NCBI RefSeq assembly: GCF_023284005.1
Contig: NZ_JAKIKS010000047.1
Coordinates: 1-38,954 of the forward strand
From: Shewanella surugensis
Lineage (GTDB): Bacteria > Pseudomonadota > Gammaproteobacteria > Enterobacterales > Shewanellaceae
DNA: 38,954 bases
Direction: 5' to 3'
Positions 16,665 through 26,738 of the stretch are shown here, one piece after another. A program made the translations under genes and the position numbers. Within the stretch, counting starts at the first letter, position 1. Each line of letters starts with the position of its first letter. The notes under the pieces were generated by a model. It ran no database searches, was not told where the DNA came from, and worked only from the letters and a program-made list of their open reading frames with translations.

Positions 16665-17969
16665 ATGAAGTTTCCTGGTAAACGTAAGTCTAAGCACTAC
16701 TTTCCTGTTAATAATCGTGATCCCATATTGGCTCAGCTGATCCAACAGCCTAGACATTTTTCGACTTATATTGCTGGGATCGATCAAACTTTGGTTGATA
16801 TTGAAGCCAAAGTCGAAGATGAATTATTACAGCGCTATAGCTTGGTTAAAGGGAACTCAACCCTGATTGATGATGATACGGCTCATGCTTTGTACACTGA
16901 GTTAAAACAAAAAGCGCTGATCAGCGATGAATTTGCAGGGGGAACGATAGGTAATACGGTGCATAATTATTCGATATTGGCTGATGATAGATCGGTATTA
17001 TTTGGCGTTATGAGCAAGAATATCGAAATTGGTAGTTATGCGTATCGTTATTTATGTAATACCTCATCAAAAGTTGATTTAAATTACTTACAGCCTGTTG
17101 ATGGGCCCATTGGCCGCTGTTTTACGCTGATCTCTGAATGTGGAGAACGCACTTTTGCTATCAGTAAAGGTGCAATGGATAAATTAACGCCAGATTATAT
17201 CGATAAAGATATCGTACAAGGTAGCTCAGCGTTAATTTTGACAGCCTATCTCATGCGGGCTAGCGGCGAAGATCAAATTACTCAAGCGGCAATAAAAGCC
17301 ATCGAATATGCGAAGGCGGCGGATGTGCCTGTGGTGTTAACATTAGGGACTCGCTTTTTAATCGAAGAAGATCCAGCGTGGTGGCAAAATTTTATTACTG
17401 AACATGTGACTATCTTGGCCATGAACGAAGATGAAGGTGAAGCCTTAACGGGCTTTAAAGATCCTTTATTAGCCAGCGAGGCGGCGTTAAATTGGTGTGA
17501 TATGGTGCTAACCACAGCGGGTCCATTGGGTCTTTATACCGCGGGTTATACCGAAGAATCAGAAAAACGAGAAACGGGTCATTCATTATTGCCTGGTGCC
17601 ATTCCTGAGTTCAATCGTTATGAGTTTTCAAGACCTAAATTAAAACAAGATTGTGAAACACCCATGAAAGTGTATGCGCATATCTCACCTTATATGGGCG
17701 GACCTGAAAAAATTCGTAATACTAATGGTGCTGGCGATGGCGCGTTGGCGGCATTGTTACATGACTTGTCATCCAATACCTTTCATCGTCAAATTGTCCC
17801 AGGTTCGAGTAAGCATACTCGAGATGGCTTATGTTATTCTTCTTTTTCTCAAATTTGTAAGTATGCGAATCGAGTGGCTTATGAGGTGCTGGCGCAACAT
17901 AGTCCAAGACTCTCTAGAGGCTTACCCGAAAAAGAGGACAGTTTAGAAGAGAGCTACTGGGGACGTTGA
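16665..17969 (+). CDS. gsk: inosine-guanosine kinase
   Basis: This PfkB/ribokinase-family enzyme phosphorylates inosine and guanosine to IMP and GMP in purine salvage. Its 434 residues equal E. coli Gsk. Characteristic regions are the N-terminal MKFPGKRKSKHYFPVN, the substrate-side GGTIGNTVHNYSILADD and the C-terminal PfkB signature NTNGAGDGALAALLHDL, whose Asp is the catalytic base. The C-terminus contains the conserved YANRVAYEVLAQHSPRLSRG. It complements apt upstream in salvage metabolism. AGAGAG precedes the ATG, and a strong bidirectional terminator separates it from the convergent transporter gene. Confidence 0.96.
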   Translation: MKFPGKRKSKHYFPVNNRDPILAQLIQQPRHFSTYIAGIDQTLVDIEAKVEDELLQRYSLVKGNSTLIDDDTAHALYTELKQKALISDEFAGGTIGNTVHNYSILADDRSVLFGVMSKNIEIGSYAYRYLCNTSSKVDLNYLQPVDGPIGRCFTLISECGERTFAISKGAMDKLTPDYIDKDIVQGSSALILTAYLMRASGEDQITQAAIKAIEYAKAADVPVVLTLGTRFLIEEDPAWWQNFITEHVTILAMNEDEGEALTGFKDPLLASEAALNWCDMVLTTAGPLGLYTAGYTEESEKRETGHSLLPGAIPEFNRYEFSRPKLKQDCETPMKVYAHISPYMGGPEKIRNTNGAGDGALAALLHDLSSNTFHRQIVPGSSKHTRDGLCYSSFSQICKYANRVAYEVLAQHSPRLSRGLPEKEDSLEESYWGR

Positions 17970-18020
17970 TCTTATTTGAATAACATGACGTCGAAGCGAC
18001 ACTTATTTTCATTCAAGAAT

Positions 18021-18050
18021 AAAAAAGCGTCCCAATGGGACGCTTTTTTA
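18021..18050. terminator. bidirectional terminator between gsk and the symporter gene
   Basis: GCGTCCC (18027-18033) and GGGACGC (18037-18043) around AAT, extended by an A-run on the left and T-run on the right, serve both converging genes. Confidence 0.93.
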
Positions 18051-18091
18051 TTGCGTTGAATAAGCCGTTATATGGAGCTTATTCAAACAGG

Positions 18092-19414
18092 CTACTTATC
18101 TTTATCGTGAACATGAATTTGTTCCTGGAAGCTCTTAGCAGGATGCCCTGCTATAGGTGAATTAAACACCTCTTCATTAAATTCATTTTCAGACTTAGCA
18201 ATCACAATTGTCGCCACAGTGTCACCGGTGACATTGACTGCTGTACGAACCATATCCAGTAATCTATCGACGCCGATAATAAGGGCAATCCCTTCAACGG
18301 GTAGACCGACTTGATTGAGTACCATGGCGAGCATGATAAGCCCAACACCGGGGACACCCGCTGTTCCAATAGAGGCTAATGTCGCTGTGATAACCACCAT
18401 CGCATAATCAGTAATGCTTAAATCAATACCGAATACTTGAGCAATAAAGACTGTTGCGACGCCTTGCATAATCGCCGTACCATCCATATTAATGGTGGCA
18501 CCTAATGGTAAGGTAAATGACGCGACTTTATTATGTACGCCTAATCGGTGCTCAGCGGTCTCAATGGTCACGGGTAAGGTGGCATTTGAACTGGCTGTAC
18601 TGAAGGCAAATAGTTGTACATCGCGCATTTTTCGGATGAAAGTGATGGGGCTTAAGCCTGAGAAAACTTTTAGAAGTGTCGGGTAAACAACAAAGCCATG
18701 GATAAGAAGGACGAGCAATACAACAAAGAAATATTGAATGACACTCCTAAAATCCTCTAAGCCTAATGTGAGAGCAAGTTTTGCCATTAAGGCAAATACA
18801 CCATAAGGAGCAAGTTGCATGATTAAGGTTACCACTCGCATGATGACTTCATTTAAATCTTCAAACAAAGCGACGACACGTTTACCTCGCTCACCAATAT
18901 GAGAAATGGCGAAGCCGAAGATGACTGCAAAGATAATAATCTGCAGCATATTGCCTTCACTCATGGCTCTAATGGGGTTTGTTGGTACAATATTAATAAT
19001 AACTTGAGATAAACTTGGCGCTTGTCTTACGTCAAAATGCATACCTTCAGCGACTAAGCTGGCATTACCAGGATGGATCACAATGGCAATGAGTATGGCC
19101 ATACATAAAGCAATGGCGGTGGTGAAGAGATAAAAAGCGATGGTTTTACCGCCTAGGCGGCCTAATTTAGAGGGTTCGCTTAATGAGCAGGTACCGCAAA
19201 CCAGAGAAATAAAGACCAGAGGAACAACGAGCATTTTTAGACCAGAAATGAAGATAGTTCCGATGACATTTAAGAAGCCATCAGTCATATATTCTTTAAT
19301 GAAATCACTTTCTGGGAATAGATTTCGTAGCAGGAGTCCAAGGGCAATCCCAGTCACCATGCCAAGCAGTATCTTACTGGTCAGGCCGAGCTTTCTTGTT
19401 TTAGTCGTAGCCAT
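18092..19414 (-). CDS. dicarboxylate/amino acid:cation symporter (DAACS family, GltP/DctA-like)
   Basis: The 440-residue inner-membrane transporter is of the glutamate/C4-dicarboxylate family. It has an N-terminal helix (KILLGMVTGIALGLLLRNLF) and GLKMLVVPLVFISLVCG. The re-entrant loop carries the serine-rich motif FAFSTASSNATLPVTIE (HP1) with ETAEHRLGV. The NMDGTAIMQGVATVFIAQ (TM7/NMDGT) motif and the HP2 region GTAGVPGVGLIMLAMVLN follow, then TM8 GVDRLLDMVRTAVNVTGDTV. These binding motifs are all intact. Whether the substrate is glutamate, aspartate, succinate or another compound cannot be settled here. AAGGAAG lies five bases before the ATG. Confidence 0.93.
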   Translation of the reverse strand: MATTKTRKLGLTSKILLGMVTGIALGLLLRNLFPESDFIKEYMTDGFLNVIGTIFISGLKMLVVPLVFISLVCGTCSLSEPSKLGRLGGKTIAFYLFTTAIALCMAILIAIVIHPGNASLVAEGMHFDVRQAPSLSQVIINIVPTNPIRAMSEGNMLQIIIFAVIFGFAISHIGERGKRVVALFEDLNEVIMRVVTLIMQLAPYGVFALMAKLALTLGLEDFRSVIQYFFVVLLVLLIHGFVVYPTLLKVFSGLSPITFIRKMRDVQLFAFSTASSNATLPVTIETAEHRLGVHNKVASFTLPLGATINMDGTAIMQGVATVFIAQVFGIDLSITDYAMVVITATLASIGTAGVPGVGLIMLAMVLNQVGLPVEGIALIIGVDRLLDMVRTAVNVTGDTVATIVIAKSENEFNEEVFNSPIAGHPAKSFQEQIHVHDKDK

Positions 19415-19625
19415 ATTGCTTCCTTTATAATTTTTATGGAGCTAATTGTGCATGCCTTTTAAATGTAGCGTTAAAGCCTAACAAGAAAGCGCTGAGGATG
19501 AAACGTTTAGTAAGCTTACAGTCAGCTTCAAAGAATAGAAAAGTTAAATAATTACGCGTTTATCATATTGATAAGCTTTATAGTTGCCAAAGTGTTATTT
19601 AAAGGTTAGATTTTGTAGTTGAATT

Positions 19626-19680
19626 GGTTGTTCGACGGTTGTTCGACGGTTGTTCGACGGTTGTTCCAAAGTTGTTCTTA
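19626..19680 (+). repeat. 11-bp tandem repeat (GGTTGTTCGAC) upstream of the Ig-like lipoprotein gene
   Basis: Exact copies at 19626-19636, 19637-19647 and 19648-19658 are followed by degenerate copies GGTTGTTCCAA (19659-19669) and AGTTGTTCTTA (19670-19680). The period is about one helical turn, and the array ends 40 bases before the lipoprotein ATG. The remaining gap (19415-19625) shows no gene. Confidence 0.9.
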
Positions 19681-19720
19681 AGTTGTTTGTATTGTGATCA
19701 AACTAACAAAGGAGCTGACA

Positions 19721-22222
19721 ATGAAGTCAGTTATACACTTGTTTATTGCCGTATTTTATTGCTTTTTTATACTGGGTTGTGGCGGGGGAGGCAGCTATGA
19801 AGAAGAGTCAGATGATCCTACCGCTGAAGAAATTTATAGTATCTCTGTGTCTATTTCCCAGCAAGACATTTCAGCGGCAATCCCTGCGACCGTCACTGCA
19901 ACGGTGAGTAGTTCAAAAAGAGGCTTGCTTGAAAATGAACTAGTCACATTTAGTTTAAATGAGCTGACATTAGGCTCGTTTGAACCGGTAACCGGCACGG
20001 CGATTACCGATGCCAATGGTCAAGCACAGGTCCAGTTGTTGACTTCTAATATACAAGGATCAGGTTTGGTCTCTGCCAGTATCTACAGTCAACTTGGTGT
20101 TAATGCGACTCAAAGCTTTACTATGCTCGGAGACGGGGGAGTGGTAGGAGAAACTCAAATTGTTGCCAGTTTGGTGGATGCTGCTGGCAATCTCCTTGAG
20201 AGTATTTCAACCAAGCAAGCAGGAAAATTAACAGCGGTGGTGACAGGCAGCACAGAGCCGGTGATCGTGTATTTCACCACTGGAAAAGGCGAGATTCCCA
20301 TTGGTACTGCAGTGACTGTCGATGGCGTCGCCATGGTTGATATTTATGCAGGCGCTGATTTGGGCGCAGGCTATGCTAGGGCTAGCATTAATGAAAATGT
20401 ATATGATGAGGTTATTGTGGTGGTTGGCGCAACCAATGTATTCATGGGTTCTGGAGATTCTTTTACTGAAGGTGAGGCATTTGTGAGCCTTGATACGCTT
20501 GCGGCGGGTGGTACGGCGACAGTCAGTGTTGATATTATTGATGATGAAGGTAACGCTTTTACCGAGCCAGTAGAAGTGTCCTTTTCATCAGTGTGCAGCA
20601 GTTTCTCATCACCTAAGGCTGAGCTCAGTAGCCCTGTGATTGCCGTTAGTGGTAAAGCATCCAGTACTTATTTAGCTCAAGGCTGTGTCGGGGAAGATCC
20701 GATTAATGTCACCGCGAATGCGGGCGGACTCAATCTTGCTGCTAATGCAAGTATTTCAGTGCTAGCAGCGGCTAAAGGCAGTATTGTATTTGTGGGATTT
20801 GGAGATAATGGAGATGGAGATGGAGATGGAGATGGAGATGAAGATGAAGATGAAGAACCAAAATATCTTGCGATAAAAAATACTGGAGGAGCGGAATCTC
20901 TCGCGGTGGCGTTTCAGGTATTTGATGTCACTGGTTTGCCCATGAGTAATCAAGAGATCAGCTTTTTATTAAATACGGCTGTGGGGGGGATTTCCTTGTA
21001 TCCAGTTACAGCGATGACAAATGGGGAAGGGATAGTCCAAACGACGCTCACCTCTGGTACCGTTGCGACGTCGATTAGGGTGACCGCTTATTTTGAAGAT
21101 TATGATATTTCGGCTCAATCCAGCGAGTTAGTGATCACCACAGGAATTGCCGATCAAGACAGTTTTTCATTGAGTGCGTCTAATTACTCTCCTGAGGGCT
21201 GGAGCATCGACGGCATTGAAGTGAAAGTCACCGCTCGATTGGCTGATGCTTTTAATAATCCGGTACCAGATGGTACAGCAGTAACCTTTCGCTCTGAGGG
21301 TGGCTCCATTGATGATGCTTGTTTTACCACAAATGGCATGTGTTTTTTTGTGACATGGCGAAGTCAAGATGTGCGGCCTGATGGTGCATATTGGGGAGAT
21401 CCGGTTCACCCAGCAGACAGTAATGGCTATTATGATGTTCAAGAATATTATGCTGATACTGATTTTGGTCAACCTATGGGGGGGAGAGTCACTATTACCG
21501 CTTTTACCATAGGTGAAGAGTCTTTTGCTGATACCAATGGTAATGGCCGCTTCGATGAAGATGAATATGATTTGTTCATTGATGGGCCCAATATTCAAGG
21601 TGACCCTTTTGATATGGCTGAGGCTTTTGAGGATTTCAATGAAGATGATGTTTTTAATCCGGAACAATCTGGTGGTGAAGATGGTGGGGAGTTAGAAGAA
21701 TTGATTGATTTTAATAGTGATGGTTCATTTACTTTAGCTGATGGTTTGTATAATGGTGTGCTCTGTGCTTTAGAAGGTAATTCTTATTGTGGCTCGATTG
21801 CAGAGGGCACGGCATCTATTCATGTGAGAAAAAATATCGTTCTGGTGATGTCAGGCAGTACCGCTTATGCGTCAGAGCCCGTGATCACGGATAGTAACAG
21901 TGTACTTGATACTGGATCGCAAATTATGGATATTTATGCTGAGGAGATTGCCAGTTTACAGATGATAGTGTCCGATTTACATAATCAAACTCTGCCATCA
22001 GGATCTGTAATTAGCGTGAGTAGCTCTGTCGGTACATTAGCAACAGATAGTTCCATTATCGTGCAGGATAGAGGGCAGAATGGCACTGTGATTAATGCTT
22101 CTGTTACAGGAAGCATTTATGATGAATCAGGTAAGCTAGAGATAAAAGTGACCACACCAGAAAAAGTGGTCACTCAAGTGGCGAGTATCACGGTCAATAT
22201 TACCCAAATACCAGCGCCCTAA
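19721..22222 (+). CDS. large Ig-like (Big_1/invasin-type) surface lipoprotein
   Basis: The ATG at 19721, seven bases after AAGGAG, is preferred over an in-frame GTG at 19694, giving 833 residues. The signal peptide ends in a lipobox (ILG-Cys20), then GGGGSYEEES. Several bacterial Ig-like domains follow (e.g. ISAAIPATVTATVSSSKRG, AITDANGQAQVQLLTSN, later PVPDGTAVTFRSEGGSIDD). A Gly-Asp run from a hexanucleotide repeat lies near residue 365 (GDGDGDGDGDEDEDEE). EF-hand-like Asp-rich loops DTNGNGRFDEDEYD and DFNSDGSFTLADG suggest calcium binding. It is probably anchored in the outer membrane. Function is unknown; adhesion or cell-envelope structure is possible. It appears monocistronic and converges on astB. 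Confidence 0.8.
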   Translation: MKSVIHLFIAVFYCFFILGCGGGGSYEEESDDPTAEEIYSISVSISQQDISAAIPATVTATVSSSKRGLLENELVTFSLNELTLGSFEPVTGTAITDANGQAQVQLLTSNIQGSGLVSASIYSQLGVNATQSFTMLGDGGVVGETQIVASLVDAAGNLLESISTKQAGKLTAVVTGSTEPVIVYFTTGKGEIPIGTAVTVDGVAMVDIYAGADLGAGYARASINENVYDEVIVVVGATNVFMGSGDSFTEGEAFVSLDTLAAGGTATVSVDIIDDEGNAFTEPVEVSFSSVCSSFSSPKAELSSPVIAVSGKASSTYLAQGCVGEDPINVTANAGGLNLAANASISVLAAAKGSIVFVGFGDNGDGDGDGDGDEDEDEEPKYLAIKNTGGAESLAVAFQVFDVTGLPMSNQEISFLLNTAVGGISLYPVTAMTNGEGIVQTTLTSGTVATSIRVTAYFEDYDISAQSSELVITTGIADQDSFSLSASNYSPEGWSIDGIEVKVTARLADAFNNPVPDGTAVTFRSEGGSIDDACFTTNGMCFFVTWRSQDVRPDGAYWGDPVHPADSNGYYDVQEYYADTDFGQPMGGRVTITAFTIGEESFADTNGNGRFDEDEYDLFIDGPNIQGDPFDMAEAFEDFNEDDVFNPEQSGGEDGGELEELIDFNSDGSFTLADGLYNGVLCALEGNSYCGSIAEGTASIHVRKNIVLVMSGSTAYASEPVITDSNSVLDTGSQIMDIYAEEIASLQMIVSDLHNQTLPSGSVISVSSSVGTLATDSSIIVQDRGQNGTVINASVTGSIYDESGKLEIKVTTPEKVVTQVASITVNITQIPAP
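20801..20856 (+). repeat. in-frame hexanucleotide repeat (GGAGAT/GAAGAT) inside the lipoprotein gene
   Basis: A run of GGAGAT units, with one AAT interruption, passes into GAAGAT units. It encodes a Gly-Asp then Glu-Asp run, and changes by whole units keep the frame. Confidence 0.85.
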
Positions 22223-22289
22223 ATGGGTTAATGAAAGGCTTCAGCGTTAAGGTAAATAGCCTGTTTTGCTTAATGCTGACTATAAATAT

Positions 22290-23636
22290 TTAACGCTGGA
22301 ATTGATAAACACTGCCCAAATTCATAATTTGTGTGAGTTCATCCAGTGCGGTACGCGATTCAATAATCAGCTGCGGATCGGCTAAATCGTTAATGCTGAG
22401 TCGGTCACGATAATGCTTGTCGACCCAGATATTAAGTGTGGTAAATAAGCTGTCATTCATGAGTGTATTAGGATTGACCGCCGCCACTTCCACCGCATTC
22501 ATCGCCACGCGTAAACGCAAACATGCCGGCCCACCGCCATTTTGCATGCTTTGCTTTACATCAAAATAATGCACCTGTTTAATCGGTGTACCTAATGTCA
22601 CGACTTCATCTAAATAGGCTTTGACTGCGGGGTTTTCTGCACAATTTGTGGGGGCAATAATGGCCATTTCACCAGAGGGTAAGGTGATAATTTGCGTGTT
22701 AAAAAGGTAAGTACTCACTGCGTCTTGAATACTGACTTTATCGGTGGGAACTTCAATAAAGTGCAGTGGTCTATTACATGTTTGAGTAAACTTTTGTTGA
22801 ATTTCAGCTAGCTTTTCTTGGGTGTTTAAAAAGGCTTGCTCATGATAGAAAAGTACATTTTGGTTGCCGACGGCAATCACATCATTGTGGAATACCCCTT
22901 GATCGATTACAGCGGGATTTTGTTGGATGAATATGGTTTGTGCGTCGTTAAGGCCGTGAGAGCGAGCAATGGCTTGAGACGCTTCTAAGGTCTGCCGTGC
23001 GGGGTACTTTTTAGGTTGTATACTGTTTGGGTTGGTGGCTTCACGGCCATAAACAAACAGCTCTAATCCTTTATGACCATAGTCGCCACAAAGGCGGGTA
23101 TGGTTAGCCGCGCCCTCATCACCAAAACTGGCATGTTCGGGCAGATGTTGATGATGGCTGAAATAGCGGCTATCGTTAAAGGTAGCAGTAAGGATATGGC
23201 TGGTGGTGATAGGCTCAATACTACGATGTAATTTATCGACTAAATTTGCTGGGGTAAAATGCAGTTTATTGTCGAATGTGTCGCTACTAGGTGATACGGT
23301 GGCGGCATTGGCCGTCCACATGCTAGAAGCGCTACAGCAAGCATTGAGTAATAAAGGCGCTTGTTTGGCGGCTTTGGCAAGGACATCGGCATCTGAGCCA
23401 CTAAAACCCATTCTGCGGAGTGTATAGAGATCGGGTCGTTCTTGAGGGGCAAGCATACCTTGAACTAAACCCAGTTGACCGATAGCCTTGGCTTTTTCTA
23501 ACCCTTGCTTAGCGGCAGCTTTAGGATTAGAGCTGGCATCGGCATTGTTTAATGAGGCCACATTGCCAAATGACAAACCAGCATAGTTGTGAGTTGGACC
23601 AACAAGTCCATCAAAGTTCGCTTCAAAATGATCCAT
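22290..23636 (-). CDS. astB: N-succinylarginine dihydrolase
   Basis: This is the second enzyme of the arginine succinyltransferase (AST) pathway, converting succinylarginine to succinylornithine, CO2 and ammonia. It has 448 residues against 447 in E. coli. The N-terminus [20 protein letters not shown] is diagnostic, followed by [48 protein letters not shown] and [17 protein letters not shown]. The catalytic Cys region [20 protein letters not shown] is also present. AstA, AstD and AstC are not in the window, so the pathway genes are split. A promoter-proximal ARG-box-like sequence is discussed in the findings. Confidence 0.97.
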   Translation of the reverse strand: MDHFEANFDGLVGPTHNYAGLSFGNVASLNNADASSNPKAAAKQGLEKAKAIGQLGLVQGMLAPQERPDLYTLRRMGFSGSDADVLAKAAKQAPLLLNACCSASSMWTANAATVSPSSDTFDNKLHFTPANLVDKLHRSIEPITTSHILTATFNDSRYFSHHQHLPEHASFGDEGAANHTRLCGDYGHKGLELFVYGREATNPNSIQPKKYPARQTLEASQAIARSHGLNDAQTIFIQQNPAVIDQGVFHNDVIAVGNQNVLFYHEQAFLNTQEKLAEIQQKFTQTCNRPLHFIEVPTDKVSIQDAVSTYLFNTQIITLPSGEMAIIAPTNCAENPAVKAYLDEVVTLGTPIKQVHYFDVKQSMQNGGGPACLRLRVAMNAVEVAAVNPNTLMNDSLFTTLNIWVDKHYRDRLSINDLADPQLIIESRTALDELTQIMNLGSVYQFQR

Positions 23637-24016
23637 TGTATATCCTTTATTCTGCAGAGGCGGCTTTATATTTACCTAAGTGATCTTGCAATGAGCATGA
23701 TCAGATCATGGCAGTATAGGCAGAAAACACGCTTAATAGCGCACAATATACACAAGGCGCTTAGGTTACAAGTTTGATAAATGTTACAGAAAAGGGCAAT
23801 CTGAATTGAAATGCACTAAGAAGCCTCGCTTAATGACTAATCATGGAATATTAGTTTTTAAATACGCAGTATTATTTTTCATTATTTTTTGTGAAACGGT
23901 TAAAAAATGTTTCACTGATGCAAATAAAACAGGGTTCCACTTGAAAGTGTCTGCACAACACTCTATATATGGAGCCAATTTTCATGTTATTGAAACTGGT
24001 TGGCGCAAATTAATCT
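23637..24016. other. intergenic region between divergent astB and topA
   Basis: No gene was recognised; short open frames here are not protein-like. It contains a perfect 15-base palindrome CATGATC-A-GATCATG (23696-23710) about 60-75 bases upstream of astB. TGAATTGAAATGCA (23802-23815) differs from the ARG-box half-site pair TGAAT-N4-ATTCA by one base. Promoters for both genes must lie here, but I could not place them confidently. Confidence 0.5.
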
Positions 24017-26677
24017 ATGGGTAAATCGCTAGTTATTGTCGAATCACCGGCAAAAGCCAAGACTATTAACAAATATCTAGGCAAAGAATTCATCGTTAAG
24101 TCGAGTGTTGGACATATTCGGGACTTACCGACTTCTGCTAATACTGATACAAAAGTAGCCAGTAAATCACCTGCTGAAGTGAAAAAAATGTCAGCGGAAG
24201 ATAAGGCAGAATATAAGAAAATCAAGGCACAGCAAGCTTTGATTGCACGCATGGGTGTGGATCCTAATAATAGCTGGAAAGCAAATTATCAGACGCTACC
24301 GGGTAAAGAAAAGGTGGTTAAAGAGTTACAAACATTAGCCGAATCTGCCGATCACATCTATCTCGCGACCGATTTGGATAGAGAGGGAGAGGCGATTGCT
24401 TGGCACTTGAAAGAAGTGATAGGCGGTGATGAATCACGTTATCAACGTGTTGTATTTAACGAAATCACAAAATCGGCTATTCAAGATGCGTTTAGTCAAC
24501 CATCGACACTTAATACTAATATGGTTAATGCGCAGCAAGCGCGTCGATTTCTTGATCGTGTGGTCGGTTTTATGGCCTCACCTTTGCTTTGGAAGAAAGT
24601 CGCCAGAGGGCTTTCTGCGGGTCGAGTTCAATCGGTTGCAGTACGCTTAGTCGTTGAGCGAGAAAGTGAAATTAAAGCTTTTGTGCCGGAAGAGTTTTGG
24701 GATGTCCACGCTGATGTCCAAACACCTAAGCAAAAAATGTTAACAATGCAGGTCATGAAGTGCCAAGATAAGGCCTTTAGACCCGTCAATGAAGCAGAAG
24801 CACAAGCGGCAGTATCAGCGTTGTCTCAATCGTCATTTATCATTACTGCAAAAGAAGATCGAGCAACGCAAAGTAAGCCTTCAGCCCCCTTTATAACGTC
24901 CACCTTGCAACAAGCCGCGAGTACGCGCTTAGGTTTTGGGGTGAAGAAAACCATGATGATGGCGCAGCGTTTATATGAAGCGGGTCATATCACTTATATG
25001 AGAACCGATTCGACCAATCTTAGCCAAGAAGCACTCGATAATGTGCGTGAAATGATAGCTAAAGAATTCGGCGATAAATATCTACCCGATGCACCTTTGC
25101 GCTACGGCAGTAAAGAAGGGGCACAAGAGGCTCATGAAGCGATCCGTCCGTCTAACGTGAAAGTGGAATCTGCTTTGTTGTCGGATATGGAAAGAGATGC
25201 GCAGCGATTATATGAATTGATCTGGCGTCAATTTGTTGCTTGTCAAATGACACCTGCTCAGTACGATGCGACGCGTTTAACAGCAATGGCAGGCGATTAT
25301 GAGCTTAAAGCGACGGGGCGCATATTGAAGTTCGATGGTTGGACTCGCGTACAAACGGCAATAAAGAAGAAAAATGAAGAAGATAACACCTTGCCTGCGG
25401 TGAATAAAGGTGATGTGTTGAACCTACAAGAGTTACTACCGAAACAACATTTTACTAAACCGTCTGCGCGTTTTAGTGAAGCATCTTTAGTGAAGGAACT
25501 TGAAAAAAGAGGCATTGGTCGTCCTTCCACTTATGCGACTATTATTTCGACTATTCAAGATAGAGGTTATGTCAAAGTTGAAAACCGTCGCTTTTATGCT
25601 GAGAAGATGGGGGAAATTGTCAGTGACAGTTTAGTGGGTAGTTTCCAAGAGTTGATGAGTTATGATTTTACCGCCAGTATGGAGCAAACATTGGATGATG
25701 TGGCTCAAGGTAAGCGGGAATGGAAACATGTACTGGATGGCTTCTATGAAGATTTTACCCAACAAGTAGAAAAAGCGGAACTGCCACCAGAAGAAGGCGG
25801 CATGCGTCCCAATGAGATGGTCTTGACAGATATTGAGTGTCCGACATGTTCACGTCAAATGGGGATCCGCACGGGTACCACAGGCGTATTTTTAGGCTGT
25901 TCGGGCTATGCCTTACCGCCAAAAGAGCGCTGCAAGACCACGCTAAATTTAACACCCGGTGAAGAAGCTATTAGTGAAAACAGTGAAGATGCTGAAACCG
26001 ATGCATTAAGGGCTAAGCATCGATGCGGTATTTGTGGCACGGCGATGGACAGTTACCTTATCGATGAAAAGCGCAAATTGCATATCTGTGGTAACAACCC
26101 CACCTGTTCGGGTTATGAAGCCGAGCAGGGACAATTTAAAATTAAAGGCTATGAAGGCCCTATTTTAGAATGTGATCGCTGTGGACATGATATGGAGCTT
26201 AAAAACGGGCGTTTTGGTAAATACTTTGGCTGTACCAACAGCGACTGTAAGAATACACGTAAGTTACTTAAGAGCGGAGAAGCGGCGCCGCCAAAAGAAG
26301 ATCCTATTCACTTACCTGATCTCAAATGCACTAAATCTGATGCGTATTTCGTGTTGAGAGATGGTGCGGCGGGTATATTTTTAGCGGCCAGTACTTTTCC
26401 CAAATCACGGGAAACTCGCGGTCCCTCGGTTGAAGAGCTCATTCAATACCGTGATCTGCTTTGGCCTAAGTATCAATACTTAGCCGATGCGCCAACACAG
26501 GATGATGACGGTAATTTAGCGACAGTACGTTTTAGCCGTAAGACAAAAGAGCAATACGTGGCAACTGATGTGGAGGGAAAGGCCACTGGTTGGATGGCAA
26601 AGTATATTGAAGGTAAATGGGTTGCAGAAGCGAAGAAAAAAGCCAAACCTAAAGCGAAGGCGAAAACCAAAGAATAG
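24017..26677 (+). CDS. topA: DNA topoisomerase I (type IA)
   Basis: The enzyme relaxes negative supercoils through a 5'-phosphotyrosine. The 886-residue protein starts with the Toprim domain [35 protein letters not shown]. The catalytic tyrosine lies in [13 protein letters not shown], with [12 protein letters not shown] and [14 protein letters not shown] around the core. The C-terminus has several zinc-ribbon units: CPTC/C with a longer insert, [20 protein letters not shown], and [20 protein letters not shown] with CTNSDC. A lysine-rich tail ([15 protein letters not shown]) follows. Family length is about 865-880. No obvious Shine-Dalgarno precedes ATG 24017. A terminator follows. Confidence 0.98.
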   Translation: MGKSLVIVESPAKAKTINKYLGKEFIVKSSVGHIRDLPTSANTDTKVASKSPAEVKKMSAEDKAEYKKIKAQQALIARMGVDPNNSWKANYQTLPGKEKVVKELQTLAESADHIYLATDLDREGEAIAWHLKEVIGGDESRYQRVVFNEITKSAIQDAFSQPSTLNTNMVNAQQARRFLDRVVGFMASPLLWKKVARGLSAGRVQSVAVRLVVERESEIKAFVPEEFWDVHADVQTPKQKMLTMQVMKCQDKAFRPVNEAEAQAAVSALSQSSFIITAKEDRATQSKPSAPFITSTLQQAASTRLGFGVKKTMMMAQRLYEAGHITYMRTDSTNLSQEALDNVREMIAKEFGDKYLPDAPLRYGSKEGAQEAHEAIRPSNVKVESALLSDMERDAQRLYELIWRQFVACQMTPAQYDATRLTAMAGDYELKATGRILKFDGWTRVQTAIKKKNEEDNTLPAVNKGDVLNLQELLPKQHFTKPSARFSEASLVKELEKRGIGRPSTYATIISTIQDRGYVKVENRRFYAEKMGEIVSDSLVGSFQELMSYDFTASMEQTLDDVAQGKREWKHVLDGFYEDFTQQVEKAELPPEEGGMRPNEMVLTDIECPTCSRQMGIRTGTTGVFLGCSGYALPPKERCKTTLNLTPGEEAISENSEDAETDALRAKHRCGICGTAMDSYLIDEKRKLHICGNNPTCSGYEAEQGQFKIKGYEGPILECDRCGHDMELKNGRFGKYFGCTNSDCKNTRKLLKSGEAAPPKEDPIHLPDLKCTKSDAYFVLRDGAAGIFLAASTFPKSRETRGPSVEELIQYRDLLWPKYQYLADAPTQDDDGNLATVRFSRKTKEQYVATDVEGKATGWMAKYIEGKWVAEAKKKAKPKAKAKTKE

Positions 26678-26706
26678 TTTTTGCTGAGTGTCTACCTGTT
26701 ATGAAG

Positions 26707-26738
26707 CCCTCATCGCTTTTATGCGTTGAGGGTTTTTT
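26707..26738 (+). terminator. intrinsic terminator after topA
   Basis: CCCTCATCGC (26707-26716) pairs with GCGTTGAGGG (26723-26732) with one mismatch around TTTTAT, then six T. Confidence 0.85.

Noticed and set aside
19626..19680. CRISPR array
   Set aside because: The unit is only 11 bp in direct tandem without spacers, and no cas genes are present.
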